Shown here in pieces: positions 7,546 through 16,366 of a DNA stretch of 64,000 nucleotides. This DNA comes from Acrocarpospora pleiomorpha (GTDB lineage: Bacteria; Actinomycetota; Actinomycetes; Streptosporangiales; Streptosporangiaceae), in assembly GCF_009687885.1 (NCBI RefSeq), contig NZ_BLAF01000011.1, positions 145,548 through 209,547 on the forward strand, given 5' to 3'. The notes under the pieces are model-generated. The model was not told the DNA's origin. It saw only the letters and a list, made by a program, of their open reading frames with translations, and did no database searches. How positions within the stretch are numbered: the stretch's first letter is position 1; every line of letters begins with the position of its first letter. Made by a program: the position numbers and the translations under genes.

Positions 7546-8126
7546 TCAGCTTTTGAAGACGCCCTCCACCGCGTACGTGACGAGCATGGTCAGCACGTCC
7601 TTGACCGACTCGCGGTCGCGTACGTCGCAGAGCATGATGGGCGTGAGGTCGCCAAGCCCAAGTGCCCGCCGTACGGTGCCTGGTTCGTGGCGGCGGGCGC
7701 CGTCGAAGCAGTTGACCGCGACCAGGAACGGGATGCCGCGCTGCTCGAAGTAGTCGATGGCGGCGAAGCACTCCCGCAGGCGGCGGGTGTCGGCGAGGAC
7801 GACCGCGCCGAGCGAGCCGATGGCCAACTCGTCCCACATGAACCAGAACCGGTCCTGTCCGGGCGTGCCAAACAGGTAGAGCCACAGGCCTTCGCGGATG
7901 GTGATGCGGCCGAAGTCGAGCGCCACGGTCGTGGTGGTTTGGATTCCACGCCTGAGGTGTCGTCCACGCCGATGCCGCGTTCGCTCAGCAGTTCCTCGGT
8001 GTGCAGCGGGCGGATCTCGCTGATCGTGCCGACCATGGTGGTCTTGCCGACGCCGAAGCCGCCGGCGATGAGGATCTTGATGGCCAGCGCCGAGGAGACC
8101 TCGGACTCAGAGGCGGCGTAGCCCAT
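7546..8126 (-). pseudogene. cvnD: Conservon GTPase CvnD, frameshifted
   Basis: The gene encodes the small MglA/Rho-like GTPase of a conservon, a membrane signalling set. The first 63 residues carry the P-loop GGFGVGKTT and reach DDTSGVESK. The frame then runs off. The remaining family sequence (TTTVALDFGRI, G3-type LFGTPGQDRF, G4-type VNCFDGA) continues in the neighbouring frame to base 7546. The break is near 7938-7946, where the family's AAG-ACC codons read AA-ACC, a one-base deletion. Joined, the product would be about 193 residues, the family's normal length. No canonical -1 slippery heptamer is visible, so mutation or a sequencing error is more likely than programmed shifting. The start overlaps the cvnC end by 20 bases. 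Confidence 0.8.
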
Positions 8127-8457
8127 TCAGCACTTCCCTGTAGATGCGTTCGTCGATCATCTGTGCCACCGGACGCGGCCGGTCGATGGTCACCAGGCCT
8201 TCCCGGCGCAGATCGCCGAGAATCACGCGGGTGATGTTGAGCGGCAGCTTGAGGTGCGCCGCGACGTCCGCCACCGGGCAGGGCTTGCGGCACAACGACA
8301 GGACGGTGAGATGTTCCAGCATCAGGTCCGCCCGCTCGGCGGCCACGCTGACGGTCGTGACGATGGCCACCAGGTCGAAGGCCTCGCCCTGCGGGCGCGC
8401 GCGGCCACCGGTCAGGCCGAAGAGCCTGATCAGTGGCCCGGGATCCTGGCCTGTCAC
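8107..8457 (-). CDS. cvnC: Conservon protein CvnC (DUF742)
   Basis: A 116-residue DUF742 protein. In conservons CvnC is a winged-helix-like partner of the roadblock protein and GTPase. Visible features are the N-terminal RLFGLTGGRARP motif (family usually has YxLTxGRTxP), a recognition-helix region VADVAAHLKLPLNITRVILGDL, and the C-terminal LLxxVLxGL-like IYREVLNGLRRL. The GTG start is chosen because it overlaps the cvnB stop as GTGA at 8454-8457. The longer upstream frame is non-coding. Confidence 0.88.
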   Translation of the reverse strand: MTGQDPGPLIRLFGLTGGRARPQGEAFDLVAIVTTVSVAAERADLMLEHLTVLSLCRKPCPVADVAAHLKLPLNITRVILGDLRREGLVTIDRPRPVAQMIDERIYREVLNGLRRL

Positions 8458-8879
8458 GGCTGTGGACCATTCCAGGCGGGTGCCGGAGCCGATCCTCTCG
8501 GCTGCGTGGACAGGTGCTCGCCGACTCGCTTGACCAGCAGCGCCATCTCGTAGGTGATCATGCCGAGGTCGGCGTCGCCCGTCGCGAGCACGGCCAGCCT
8601 GGCGCCCTGGCCGGCTCCGGTGACGAGCAGGAAGCCGCCTTCCATCTCGATGATGGTCTGCCGTACGCCGCCGAGACCGAAATGCCGTCCGGCGCCCTGC
8701 GCGAGGCTGTGGCTTCCCGCGGAGATGGCGGAAAGGTGCTCGACGTCCTCCCGCGTCAGTTCCCTCGACCCGCCCATGGCAAGACCGTCGGCGGACAGGA
8801 CGATGGCGTGCCGGATGTCGGGGACGCGCTGGGTGAGGTCGTCGAGCAGCCACTTCAGTTCAGCTCCGGGGTTGTGCAT
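8454..8879 (-). CDS. cvnB: Conservon roadblock/LC7-family protein CvnB
   Basis: A 141-residue roadblock/LC7 protein (ELKWLLDDLTQRVPDIRHAIVLSADGLAMG, then GAGRHFGLGGVRQTIIEMEGGFLLVT). In conservons it acts as the regulator or activator of the small GTPase beneath the sensor kinase. The start overlaps the end of cvnA by 20 bases and its stop overlaps cvnC. The C-terminal 20 residues are Pro/Ala-rich and likely flexible. Confidence 0.92.
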   Translation of the reverse strand: MHNPGAELKWLLDDLTQRVPDIRHAIVLSADGLAMGGSRELTREDVEHLSAISAGSHSLAQGAGRHFGLGGVRQTIIEMEGGFLLVTGAGQGARLAVLATGDADLGMITYEMALLVKRVGEHLSTQPRGSAPAPAWNGPQP

Positions 8880-11124
8880 CGGGATGGCCGTCCTTTCGAT
8901 TCCACGTGTCGTGTCCCTGCTCGACCTGGGTACGGCCCTGCTGCCAGCCGCGTTGCATCGACGACATGAGTCTCCGAAGCTCTTCCGGAGATCTCACGGA
9001 GACGTCCCGCTGTTCCTGGGACGGCGTGCCGCGAAGCTGCGGAGCCAGGTTGGCCAGGGGGACCCGCATCGGCAATCCGTCCAGATCGTCGTCGTCCGGC
9101 ACGGGCGGGGTCCTGCGTGCCGGCACCGGAGACGGAGATCGCTCGGCCGCGAACCAGTCCGGCGTCCCCTGGGACCAGGTGTCGGGCATCGCGCTCAGCA
9201 CCCGCGTGGGGGCCGTCAGCTGGGCGTACCGATCGGTTACCTCCGCGGTGGCGAGCAGGCTCGACGGCAGCAGCACGATCGCGGTGGTGCCGCCGTACGG
9301 CGAGGGCCGGAGCGCGATCTTGATGCCGTGCCGGGCGGCGAGCCTGGACACCACGAAGAGGCCGAGCCGGTCGCTGTCGGCCAGGTCGAACTCCGGCGGT
9401 TCGACGAGCCGCGCGTTGACCTGATCGAGCGTGGCCGGGCTGAGCCCCAGACCCCGGTCCTCGACCTCCAGCCCGAAGCCGTTCGCGGCCACCGCGCTGC
9501 GGATGTGGATCGTGGTCTCGGGGGGCGAGAAGACCGCGGCGTTCTCCACCAGCTCGGCCACCAGGTGGATCACGTCGGTGACCGCCGCGCCCACCAGCGC
9601 CGGGGCGTTCGGCATGGGGGCCACGATGACGCGGGTGTAGTCCTTGACCTCGAGCACCGCGCCGCGTACGACGTCGTAGAGCGGCACCGGGTCGCGCCAC
9701 CTCCGGGCCGGGGCGGAGCCGGACAGGATGATCAGGTTCTCCGCGTGCCGCCGCATCCGGGTGGTGAGGTGGTCGAGTTTGAAGAGATCCTCCAGGATCT
9801 CCGGTTCGTCGACGCGGCGCTCCATCGTGTCGAGCAGGCTGAGCTGGCTGTGCAGCAGCGCCTGGTTGCGCCTGGCGAGGTTGAGGAAGACCTGGCCGAC
9901 GCCCTTGCGGAGGGTCGCCTGGCCGACGGCGGCCTCGACGGCGGTGCGCCGTACGGCCGAGAACGCCCGCACGACCCGGTCGAACTCGGCGGTGTCGGCG
10001 GGGGCCGGGTCCGGGGCCTCGGTGGCCGGGTCCACGTCGTCGCCCCTGCGCAGCCGCTCGACCAGCCGGGGCAGGCGCTCCTCGGCGAGCTCCACGGCCG
10101 AGGCCTGCAGCCGCTTGAGCTCGTTGATCAGCAACCGGCCGAACCGGTAGGACAGCACGACCGACAGGATGACCGCGATCAGGCCGAGAACCAGGACCAG
10201 GCCGATCCGCCAGTACGCCGCGGTCTTGGCCGCCTGCTGTTCCGCCGCGGCCCGGCCGAGCTCCTGCGAGGTGTCCTGGTTGATCGTGTTGAGGATCGCC
10301 TCCGCGTCGCTCTTCCACTCGGCGGGATCCACCGGCGGCGCGCCGTTGGTGTCCCACACGAAGAGCCTGTCCTCCACGGCCACGAGCCGCTTGTACGGGC
10401 CGCCGTTCAGGAGATCCTGGTAGCGCTCCCTCAAGTCGGGACCCATGTCGCGGTCGGCGTTGGCGAAGACGAGCCTGCGGCTGGTCATCGCGGCCACGAA
10501 CGCGGCCCGGTCGGTGGGGGTCATCTTCTGGTGCACCATCGTGCTGGTCAGCACGGCGTGCTCCCTGCCCAGGTATTCCGCGGTGGCGCTGTAGGCGGAC
10601 ATGCCACGCACCGCGCGGTAGGACGACACGTCGCTCAACGCGTCGCGATCGCTGAACTGCCGGTTGGCGACGCCGATCAGGTCGTCGTACGCGTCGATGA
10701 CCTTGAGCGGAGGGGTGAGCCTGCCGCTGTCGGCGGACGCGCGCAGGTCACCGAGCCCGTCGAGCGCCTCCATCAGAGCGCGCACCGCGGCGGGGGTCCC
10801 GCTCTGGGGGACCGAGTCCACCGACCCGATCGCCTCGCGCAGGCGCCCCATCTTGCCGTCGGTGACCCGGCGCTGATCCGCCAAGGGCTGGTCGGCACCG
10901 GTGCCGCCGACCGCCTCGGCGGAGAGCTGGCGCTCCCGCTGAAGCTCGACGATCAGCTGCAGCACCGGTGAGCCGATGGCCTCCCAGCGGTCCTGGCTCT
11001 GGGAGATGTCGACGATCTCCTGGACGCTGGAGTAGGCGATGAACCCCCACAAAGCGATCATGGAGATCAGGGGAATCAACAGGATTCTGAGAAGCTTGGA
11101 GCGAATTGGCGGCGGCGAGCTCAA
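8860..11124 (-). CDS. cvnA: Conservon sensor-kinase-like protein CvnA with nitrate-sensing (NIT) domain
   Basis: A 754-residue membrane sensor. It has a first transmembrane helix at about 11-30, an extracellular alpha-helical NIT-type domain at about 55-280 (VELQRERQLSAEAVGG is the typical start), a second transmembrane helix at about 305-330 and a linker. A dimerisation region containing VFLNLARRNQALLHSQLSLL follows. The ATPase domain at about 510-620 has an N-box AELVENAAVFSPP, EDRGLGLSP and GLFVVSRLAARHGI. The C-terminal 130 residues are low-complexity. In conservons this protein and CvnB-D form a membrane-bound G-protein-like signalling complex. It is the first gene of the operon. Confidence 0.93.
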   Translation of the reverse strand: MSSPPPIRSKLLRILLIPLISMIALWGFIAYSSVQEIVDISQSQDRWEAIGSPVLQLIVELQRERQLSAEAVGGTGADQPLADQRRVTDGKMGRLREAIGSVDSVPQSGTPAAVRALMEALDGLGDLRASADSGRLTPPLKVIDAYDDLIGVANRQFSDRDALSDVSSYRAVRGMSAYSATAEYLGREHAVLTSTMVHQKMTPTDRAAFVAAMTSRRLVFANADRDMGPDLRERYQDLLNGGPYKRLVAVEDRLFVWDTNGAPPVDPAEWKSDAEAILNTINQDTSQELGRAAAEQQAAKTAAYWRIGLVLVLGLIAVILSVVLSYRFGRLLINELKRLQASAVELAEERLPRLVERLRRGDDVDPATEAPDPAPADTAEFDRVVRAFSAVRRTAVEAAVGQATLRKGVGQVFLNLARRNQALLHSQLSLLDTMERRVDEPEILEDLFKLDHLTTRMRRHAENLIILSGSAPARRWRDPVPLYDVVRGAVLEVKDYTRVIVAPMPNAPALVGAAVTDVIHLVAELVENAAVFSPPETTIHIRSAVAANGFGLEVEDRGLGLSPATLDQVNARLVEPPEFDLADSDRLGLFVVSRLAARHGIKIALRPSPYGGTTAIVLLPSSLLATAEVTDRYAQLTAPTRVLSAMPDTWSQGTPDWFAAERSPSPVPARRTPPVPDDDDLDGLPMRVPLANLAPQLRGTPSQEQRDVSVRSPEELRRLMSSMQRGWQQGRTQVEQGHDTWNRKDGHPDAQPRS

Positions 11125-11483
11125 CCTTCACGTCCCATTCCGCGCATAAAGTGCGCTACCGACTATGATCTTGGCTCGCCCCCAAGAACACATACCACCG
11201 CGTAATACGCCGGTGGTTGCACCACTATGCCCACGAGACGTACGGACTTCAAGCGGCAATTCAGAAGAATTCGGCCGAGAAATCGTGCGGACCGGACGGC
11301 GCGGCGGCCCACACTCACAACGCACCTGGTCAGGACGTGAGACCCGCCCGTGACCCGCTACTAGCCCGCCAGCCACTCAGGGCGGCCGGCACCCTCGTCG
11401 AGCAGGGCAAGCGCGGCGAGCGGTTGCGTCACAGGATCGACATCGTCGGCAAGCCCCGGCCCACAAGCGTGACAACGGTCCGC
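11125..11483. other. Upstream region of the conservon; no gene seen
   Basis: About 360 bases between the conservon start and the acetyltransferase stop. It must hold the cvnA promoter, but I see no clear hexamers. An imperfect inverted repeat (ACCACCG ... CCGGTGGT, about 11197-11221) could be an operator. Reading frames here lack domains or ribosome sites. Confidence 0.3.
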
Positions 11484-12074
11484 TCAGCACGCGAGGCCAG
11501 CGTGACCGCCTGCACGGGTGAGCCACTGCTGCCTGGTGATCGCGTACTCGACCTCGCCCAGGTCGCTGCCTGGAAGTGGATCTTCCCACTCCATGAAGAA
11601 TGTACGGACATGCTCCATGCCGATCGTGGCCATGGTCGCGCGAGAAGCGGTGTTGACCGCCATTGTCTCGGCGAAGACACGGTTCAGGCCAAGGTCTTCG
11701 AAACCATGCCGGAGTAGCTCGCGGGCTCCCTCGCTGGCCAGGCCCTGGCGCCAGTGGCGGGGTAGGAGCCGGTAGCCGAGCTCGGCCTGGCCTTCGAGTG
11801 GGCCCTGATCGGGGCGCTGCGGCGGTTCCAGGATCCACCAGCCGACGAACGTTCCCTCGACGAAACCGGCCCAGAAACCCAGCCCTGGCACATGGTCGGC
11901 GACCGCGAGGCGGTGGCGGTGGAGGAGTTCGACCTTCTCGCGGGTACGGGGACGGCCGTCGCCCAAATAGCGCATGACCTCGGGGTCGGCGTCCAGCTCG
12001 ACCTCGTGTTCCAGGTGTTCGTCCGCGAGCGGGACCAGCAGGATGCGACCGCTCCGCAACGTCGTCTGAGCCAT
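11484..12074 (-). CDS. GNAT-family N-acetyltransferase (RimJ-like)
   Basis: A 196-residue acetyltransferase of the RimJ/RimL type. The N-terminal RSGRILLVPLADEHLEHEVEL and central ELGYRLLPRHWRQGLASEGA are the usual elements. The second holds the acetyl-CoA-binding R/Q-x-x-G-x-A-type turn, followed by NxxSRATMATIGMEHV near the C-terminus. It transfers acetyl to an amine on a protein or small molecule; the substrate is unknown. The ATG at 12074 starts the family domain. The frame also runs 21 codons further with an ATG at 12107, and neither start has a good Shine-Dalgarno site. Confidence 0.85.
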   Translation of the reverse strand: MAQTTLRSGRILLVPLADEHLEHEVELDADPEVMRYLGDGRPRTREKVELLHRHRLAVADHVPGLGFWAGFVEGTFVGWWILEPPQRPDQGPLEGQAELGYRLLPRHWRQGLASEGARELLRHGFEDLGLNRVFAETMAVNTASRATMATIGMEHVRTFFMEWEDPLPGSDLGEVEYAITRQQWLTRAGGHAGLAC

Positions 12075-12170
12075 GGGGAGATTGTCACCGACTCCCCTTC
12101 GATGCATCACATCGATCTCAAGGTGACGACTGGGCACGCGCGATGCGTATGAGCGCGAAAGGCCCCATAA

Positions 12171-12206
12171 GCTGCGCGCGGGAACAAGCTTCGTCCCACG
12201 CGCAGC
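12171..12206. terminator. Terminator-like hairpin after the delta-60 gene
   Basis: A 13-bp stem with one mismatch (GCTGCGCGCGGGA against TCCCACGCGCAGC) and a 10-base loop lies just downstream of the stop of the minus-strand delta-60 repeat gene. Confidence 0.55.
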
Positions 12207-12218
12207 CAGGTAGGTGCG

Positions 12219-14144
12219 CTATGGCATCCAGGTGATCACGAGCCGCGGTGCGGTCATGCTCTCTCTGGTGCCGAAGGCAATCATTCCGTTCTGACTTTCA
12301 TCGGACTTCTTGATGAGCCAGCCGAAGTTCGGATTCGTGCCGTCCAGGAATTCGGCCACGTCGGCGGTCACATCGTACTCGATGACACCGGATTGATTGT
12401 TGGTGATGATCTGGGTTTCGGTGGGAGGTTCCGCCCACGGATGGACTGATGGGTTGCCGGGCTGGCCCATTTCCCATTCCGCCGCTCCAGTGCAGTTCTT
12501 GGCCTGATTGGCGATCTGACCGTCGACGGCGCAGTTCCATGTCGCGCCGGACCCGGTTCCACGATCCGATTCCGTACCATTGCCCTCAGCCCAATCGACC
12601 AGCACACGGTGAACGCCGACCGGCCTACCGGAGGAACCCCAATTGTTTCCGTTGTCGGTGATGGTGAGCCGTAGTTTCGCGGCGAGCACCGTTCCGCCGC
12701 CGATTTCCGCTTCCATCGCGGCCTGATCGAAGCGCACGACACTGCGATTGTCGCCGCTCGCCCGTACGACCATTAGCGCTGCGCTGCCCTCGTTCTTATT
12801 TGCTTGCCCGCTTCGTACATACGTGTCCGCGCTCGCGGTGAACTCACTTGAGAACGGTCCCTCGGACAGTCGCGCCAGCGCCCACGCGTTACTGGCGCCT
12901 TCATGCGCGGCACCTGCCACGACAATCTTGCCGTCCTGCTGTTCCGCGATAGCGCTGAGGTTGTCATCGGCGGAGCTCAACGGTATGACGAGCGAGCCGT
13001 TCGTGCCGAAAGAGGTGTCGAGGGTGCCATCCGGGTTGAACTGCCTGACGGCACTGTCCTGGGCGCTGCCGGTCCCCTCGTAGCCGGCGACGAGAATCTT
13101 TCCGTCGGGGCGGATGGCGAGGGCGTTCGACGAATCGGCGTCGGCTGAGAATGACGTGATTACGCTGCCGCCGCTGCCGAATCCGGTGTCAGGCGCTCCG
13201 TTGATGCCATAACGGGCGATATAGGTATCACCAGGTCCAGGGATGACTGCGCCTCCGGTGACGACTATCTTTCCATCTGCCTGCAGCTTGAGATCACGTG
13301 CGCCGTTGTGAGTAAGGAAGCTGTCGGTGATACGGCCACCGCTTCCGAATCCTGTATCCAATGTCCCATTCGCGTTGTAACGCAGAAGGAACACATCGTC
13401 ATGGCCGCTCGCATCGAAGTCGCCGAATACTACGAGTTTTCCGTCAGGCTGGACGGCGATGGCGTTGCCTCGATCGTTGGGTGTCGGTGACGTACTGATC
13501 GGAGTGGTTACGAATCCGGAAGAACCGAACCCGAGGTCTGGGGAACCGTCGTTGTGATAGCGGGCGACGGCCACATCATCATGACCGGCGCCAGTGTTCG
13601 TATATCCTGTCGCGACGATTTTTCCGTCGGGTTGCCGAGCGATGCCCAGCAGGTTGGACGACATGCCGGAGAACAATGTCGCCGCGATTCCCGACGACCC
13701 GAAACCTGTGTCGATCGTCCCGTTCGTGTTGTACCGGGCGACCGTCCAGCGAGCGGTGCCGGTCGGCCGGCTGTAGCCACCGACGAGGATCTTTCCGTCC
13801 GGCTGAACGGCCACCGTGTCGAGATTGTCGTCGCCACCGAAGTCGGCCGTAACTATGCCCGCCGTCCCGAACGACGCGTCCAGGGCTCCGTCCGCACCAT
13901 ATCGCGCGATCCGCCAGTCGGTATCGGTTCCATTGAATGCGTTGCCGACCGCGACAATCTTGCCGTCCGCCTGCAACGTCATCCCCCCGAGATATGCGTT
14001 TCCTTCGAACGACGTCGTTATCTTTCCGCCGACCCCGAATGTAGGGTCCAGCTCGGCTGCCGCCGCGGTGACGGCTCCGATTCCGGTCAAGGTCATTGAC
14101 AGCGTGATCATGCTCGCTATCGCCAGCCTGAATGATCTTCGCAC
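12219..14144 (-). CDS. Secreted delta-60 repeat beta-propeller protein with C-terminal DNRLRE-type domain
   Basis: A 641-residue preprotein with a signal peptide ending in TAAAA near residue 30. Seven copies of the delta-60 repeat follow (about residues 31-425). Each has DxxFG..G followed by QxDGKIVVxG, which should fold as a beta-propeller. The last 215 residues, from FTASADTYVRSG to APRLVITWMP, match the DNRLRE/disaggregatase-related carbohydrate-binding-type domain of secreted actinomycete proteins. The GTG at 14144 is chosen because AGGAGATCAG precedes it and the signal peptide starts there. The protein is probably a cell-surface or matrix binder. It is divergent from an XRE/DUF2690 gene that may control it. 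Confidence 0.85.
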   Translation of the reverse strand: MRRSFRLAIASMITLSMTLTGIGAVTAAAAELDPTFGVGGKITTSFEGNAYLGGMTLQADGKIVAVGNAFNGTDTDWRIARYGADGALDASFGTAGIVTADFGGDDNLDTVAVQPDGKILVGGYSRPTGTARWTVARYNTNGTIDTGFGSSGIAATLFSGMSSNLLGIARQPDGKIVATGYTNTGAGHDDVAVARYHNDGSPDLGFGSSGFVTTPISTSPTPNDRGNAIAVQPDGKLVVFGDFDASGHDDVFLLRYNANGTLDTGFGSGGRITDSFLTHNGARDLKLQADGKIVVTGGAVIPGPGDTYIARYGINGAPDTGFGSGGSVITSFSADADSSNALAIRPDGKILVAGYEGTGSAQDSAVRQFNPDGTLDTSFGTNGSLVIPLSSADDNLSAIAEQQDGKIVVAGAAHEGASNAWALARLSEGPFSSEFTASADTYVRSGQANKNEGSAALMVVRASGDNRSVVRFDQAAMEAEIGGGTVLAAKLRLTITDNGNNWGSSGRPVGVHRVLVDWAEGNGTESDRGTGSGATWNCAVDGQIANQAKNCTGAAEWEMGQPGNPSVHPWAEPPTETQIITNNQSGVIEYDVTADVAEFLDGTNPNFGWLIKKSDESQNGMIAFGTRESMTAPRLVITWMP

Positions 14145-14335
14145 CTGATCTCCTAACTTGCCCTCTCGCACCCCGTGGAGGCCAAGAGTGTGGAAGTGAT
14201 GTGTTGAGCCTGGACCCGAATCACGCTGGTCTGGGCGAAGACCGACCAGGGCGATTCACACAGACCACCCACAGACCACGGCTACTGATCCGTAGCGGCA
14301 TCGGCAATAATCTGACTCTGACGATGGAGTTGCTG

Positions 14336-15220
14336 ATGATTGACGGCGGATCACCTGAGCAGTTACCCGAACAACGTGTGGGAGCCGCGATGAGGTCGGC
14401 CCGCATGTCAGCGAGAATCGGCCTACGCAAAATGGCGAAACTCGTGGGTTACAACTCCCACTCACAACTCCACGAGTATGAGACGGGCAGCAAGATGCCG
14501 TCCGATAAGATCGTCAGACTGTACGAACAAGTACTCGGCATCGACGATGAATCTTTGCAGTCGGTGCTCGAAGACGCTCGGATCGAACGGCATGGTGATC
14601 CTTTTTCGCGCCGTCGCGCTCATCTGCCGATGAGGCTCGAACCCGCATCGCTGGATCACGCTGCCACGAAGCGCTTTTCGCATGTTTCGGAAGGCTCAGA
14701 TGAACCCGCTCCCCCGGCTAATCACGTGTTCGTAGCCCGGGCCTTCCGCTGGAAGCGATATGCGCTACTGGTGCTCGTATTGGTAACGGCGACCGTGGCC
14801 GTCCTATGGTCTGCTCGGCAGGCAGGCGACCAGGTTCCGCCTGTCGCTGTCGACGGTAGTGATCCCGAGGTACTGGGCTGCGGAAGGGACGCGGAAACCG
14901 CGGACAGTGTCAAGATCTTCTATCCTGAGCGCTATCTGGCCGGGTTCTTGGAACTTCGGGCGTCCCGGCACTGCCAGGCCAGTTGGGGAAAGTTCATTCA
15001 CTCGGACGCACTCCAGCAAACGCCCCCGTTGATTGTCGCGGTAAGCGTCCACCGTCCTGCGGACGGTGCGTCAGCGCCATATGAACATACTTTCGCCGGT
15101 CAGGATATCTACGGAAACCTGCTGATGAGCAGCCATACCTGCGTCTATGCTCAAGTTCGGCTGAAACGAGAGCAGTCGATGTCGCCGTTGTATCGAACTG
15201 CGTGCCTGGAAATCAGGTGA
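14336..15220 (+). CDS. XRE-type helix-turn-helix membrane protein with DUF2690 domain
   Basis: A 294-residue protein. Residues about 10-75 form an XRE-type HTH (VGAAMRSARMSARIGLRKMA, LHEYETGSKMPSDKIVRLYE). A charged linker follows, then one transmembrane helix (about 142-162, YALLVLVLVTATVAVLW). Outside the membrane, about 130 residues match DUF2690 (LGCGRDAETADS, LELRASRHCQASWGKF), with cysteines that can pair. The topology is cytoplasmic DNA-binding plus extracellular sensor, seen widely in actinomycetes but little studied. The ATG at 14336 has GGAG six bases upstream; an ATG at 14324 is the alternative. It is transcribed away from the secreted delta-60 gene. Confidence 0.8.
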   Translation: MIDGGSPEQLPEQRVGAAMRSARMSARIGLRKMAKLVGYNSHSQLHEYETGSKMPSDKIVRLYEQVLGIDDESLQSVLEDARIERHGDPFSRRRAHLPMRLEPASLDHAATKRFSHVSEGSDEPAPPANHVFVARAFRWKRYALLVLVLVTATVAVLWSARQAGDQVPPVAVDGSDPEVLGCGRDAETADSVKIFYPERYLAGFLELRASRHCQASWGKFIHSDALQQTPPLIVAVSVHRPADGASAPYEHTFAGQDIYGNLLMSSHTCVYAQVRLKREQSMSPLYRTACLEIR

Positions 15221-15344
15221 GCGAGATCTTCGATGGCTTTGGTGCGCCATAGCGAGCCCTGCGAATTGGGCCTGGGTAAAGAATTCGGCCGCACCCCACA
15301 CCGCGACGAGCGCGTCCCGTGCAGAGCTCGAAGCGTGCGGCGTC

Positions 15345-16337
15345 TCACGTAGGGGGATGCCGGTGCAGGCGTCTCAGGGCGAAGGCGAGTTGGAGGCGGA
15401 GGCGGCCTTGCGGGTCGCGGACGTTCCAGCCGAGGAGGTGTTCCGCGCGGGTGAGGCGGTCCTGGAGGGTCGAGTGGTGGAGGGTGAGGGCGGTGGCGGC
15501 CGTGCGGAGGCTTGGTTCCGACGCGGCGGCGTACAGGGTGGACAGCATCCAGGGTGCTGCGGTGGCCGCGTGGTCTAGAGCTCGGACGTCGGGCGCCGGC
15601 TCGGTGTCGGCGCCTACCGCGGTGGCCAGGACCATGAGGCCGCCCAGTTCGTCGGCCCGTACCACCCTTGGGCCCGGATCTTGCTCGTCTCCTTCGGCCG
15701 CGAACCGGAGCGCGGTCTTGGCCGCCGTCCAGGAGGTGGGAAGGTCGGCCACGCGCCCGACGGTTCCGACTCCCGCCCGCCGCCCAGGGCTGGCGCGCGT
15801 GCCGGTGTGTTCGATCGCGGGTGGGGCACCCGCGATGGCCACGGCCCAGACGCCGGTCTCGGGGAGGCGGAGGCGGCGGGCCGCGTGCAGGCGGTCGGCC
15901 TCGGTGGCGGTCGGGTCGAGGAGGAGTTCGACCAAGGCGGGGTCGCTGGCCGAGGGGGCCCGGCCGCGGGTGCGTTCCAGGGCGTCGCGGGCGACTCCGG
16001 TGGCTCGTTCGAGGACCATCAGGTCGACCGCCCCGGCGGGTCCGGGCCGCTCCAGCCACAGTACGGCGTGCTCGTACCCCAGCGGCGCGTGCAACCAGGC
16101 GGGATCGGGCGGGGCCACGGCGTCGTCCCGGCGCCCGTCGCCCAGGACGCGCACGTTCACCCGGTGATCGGGATCGATGAGGCGGGCCGGGCAGCCCGCC
16201 AGCACCGCCGCTCCCCGGACGATCGCCTCCAGCCCGGCCCTGGTCGCCACCAGACCGTCGAAGTAGGCGATGACCTGGACGGCGGCGCTGGCGTCCGGGT
16301 CGAGCGCGGCCAGCCTGCCGGCAAGCTCTCTCACCAT
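15345..16337 (-). CDS. PucR/CdaR-type transcriptional regulator
   Basis: A 330-residue regulator. The C-terminal 60 residues (SLRTAATALTLHHSTLQDRLTRAE ... RLRLQLAFALRRL) are the PucR C-terminal HTH. The central region is a GGDEF-like/CdaR fold, and the N-terminus (VIAYFDGLVATRAGLEAIVRGAA) resembles a sensory domain. Such proteins control purine, sugar-acid or hydrolase genes. It lies 29 bases downstream of the esterase on the same strand and is likely co-transcribed with it. The ATG at 16337 begins MVRELAGRL. Confidence 0.8.
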   Translation of the reverse strand: MVRELAGRLAALDPDASAAVQVIAYFDGLVATRAGLEAIVRGAAVLAGCPARLIDPDHRVNVRVLGDGRRDDAVAPPDPAWLHAPLGYEHAVLWLERPGPAGAVDLMVLERATGVARDALERTRGRAPSASDPALVELLLDPTATEADRLHAARRLRLPETGVWAVAIAGAPPAIEHTGTRASPGRRAGVGTVGRVADLPTSWTAAKTALRFAAEGDEQDPGPRVVRADELGGLMVLATAVGADTEPAPDVRALDHAATAAPWMLSTLYAAASEPSLRTAATALTLHHSTLQDRLTRAEHLLGWNVRDPQGRLRLQLAFALRRLHRHPPT

Positions 16338-16366
16338 GCCATCCTGCCTCAGCCCGCCAGGTACGA

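Noticed and set aside
7930..7950. Programmed -1 frameshift site in cvnD
   Set aside because: The sequence around TCCAAACC does not form an X-XXY-YYZ slippery heptamer and the family is not known to use frameshifting; mutation or sequencing error is simpler.
8554..10971. 805-codon plus-strand frame opposite cvnA
   Set aside because: Shadow of the high-GC conservon kinase gene; no domain and no ribosome site.
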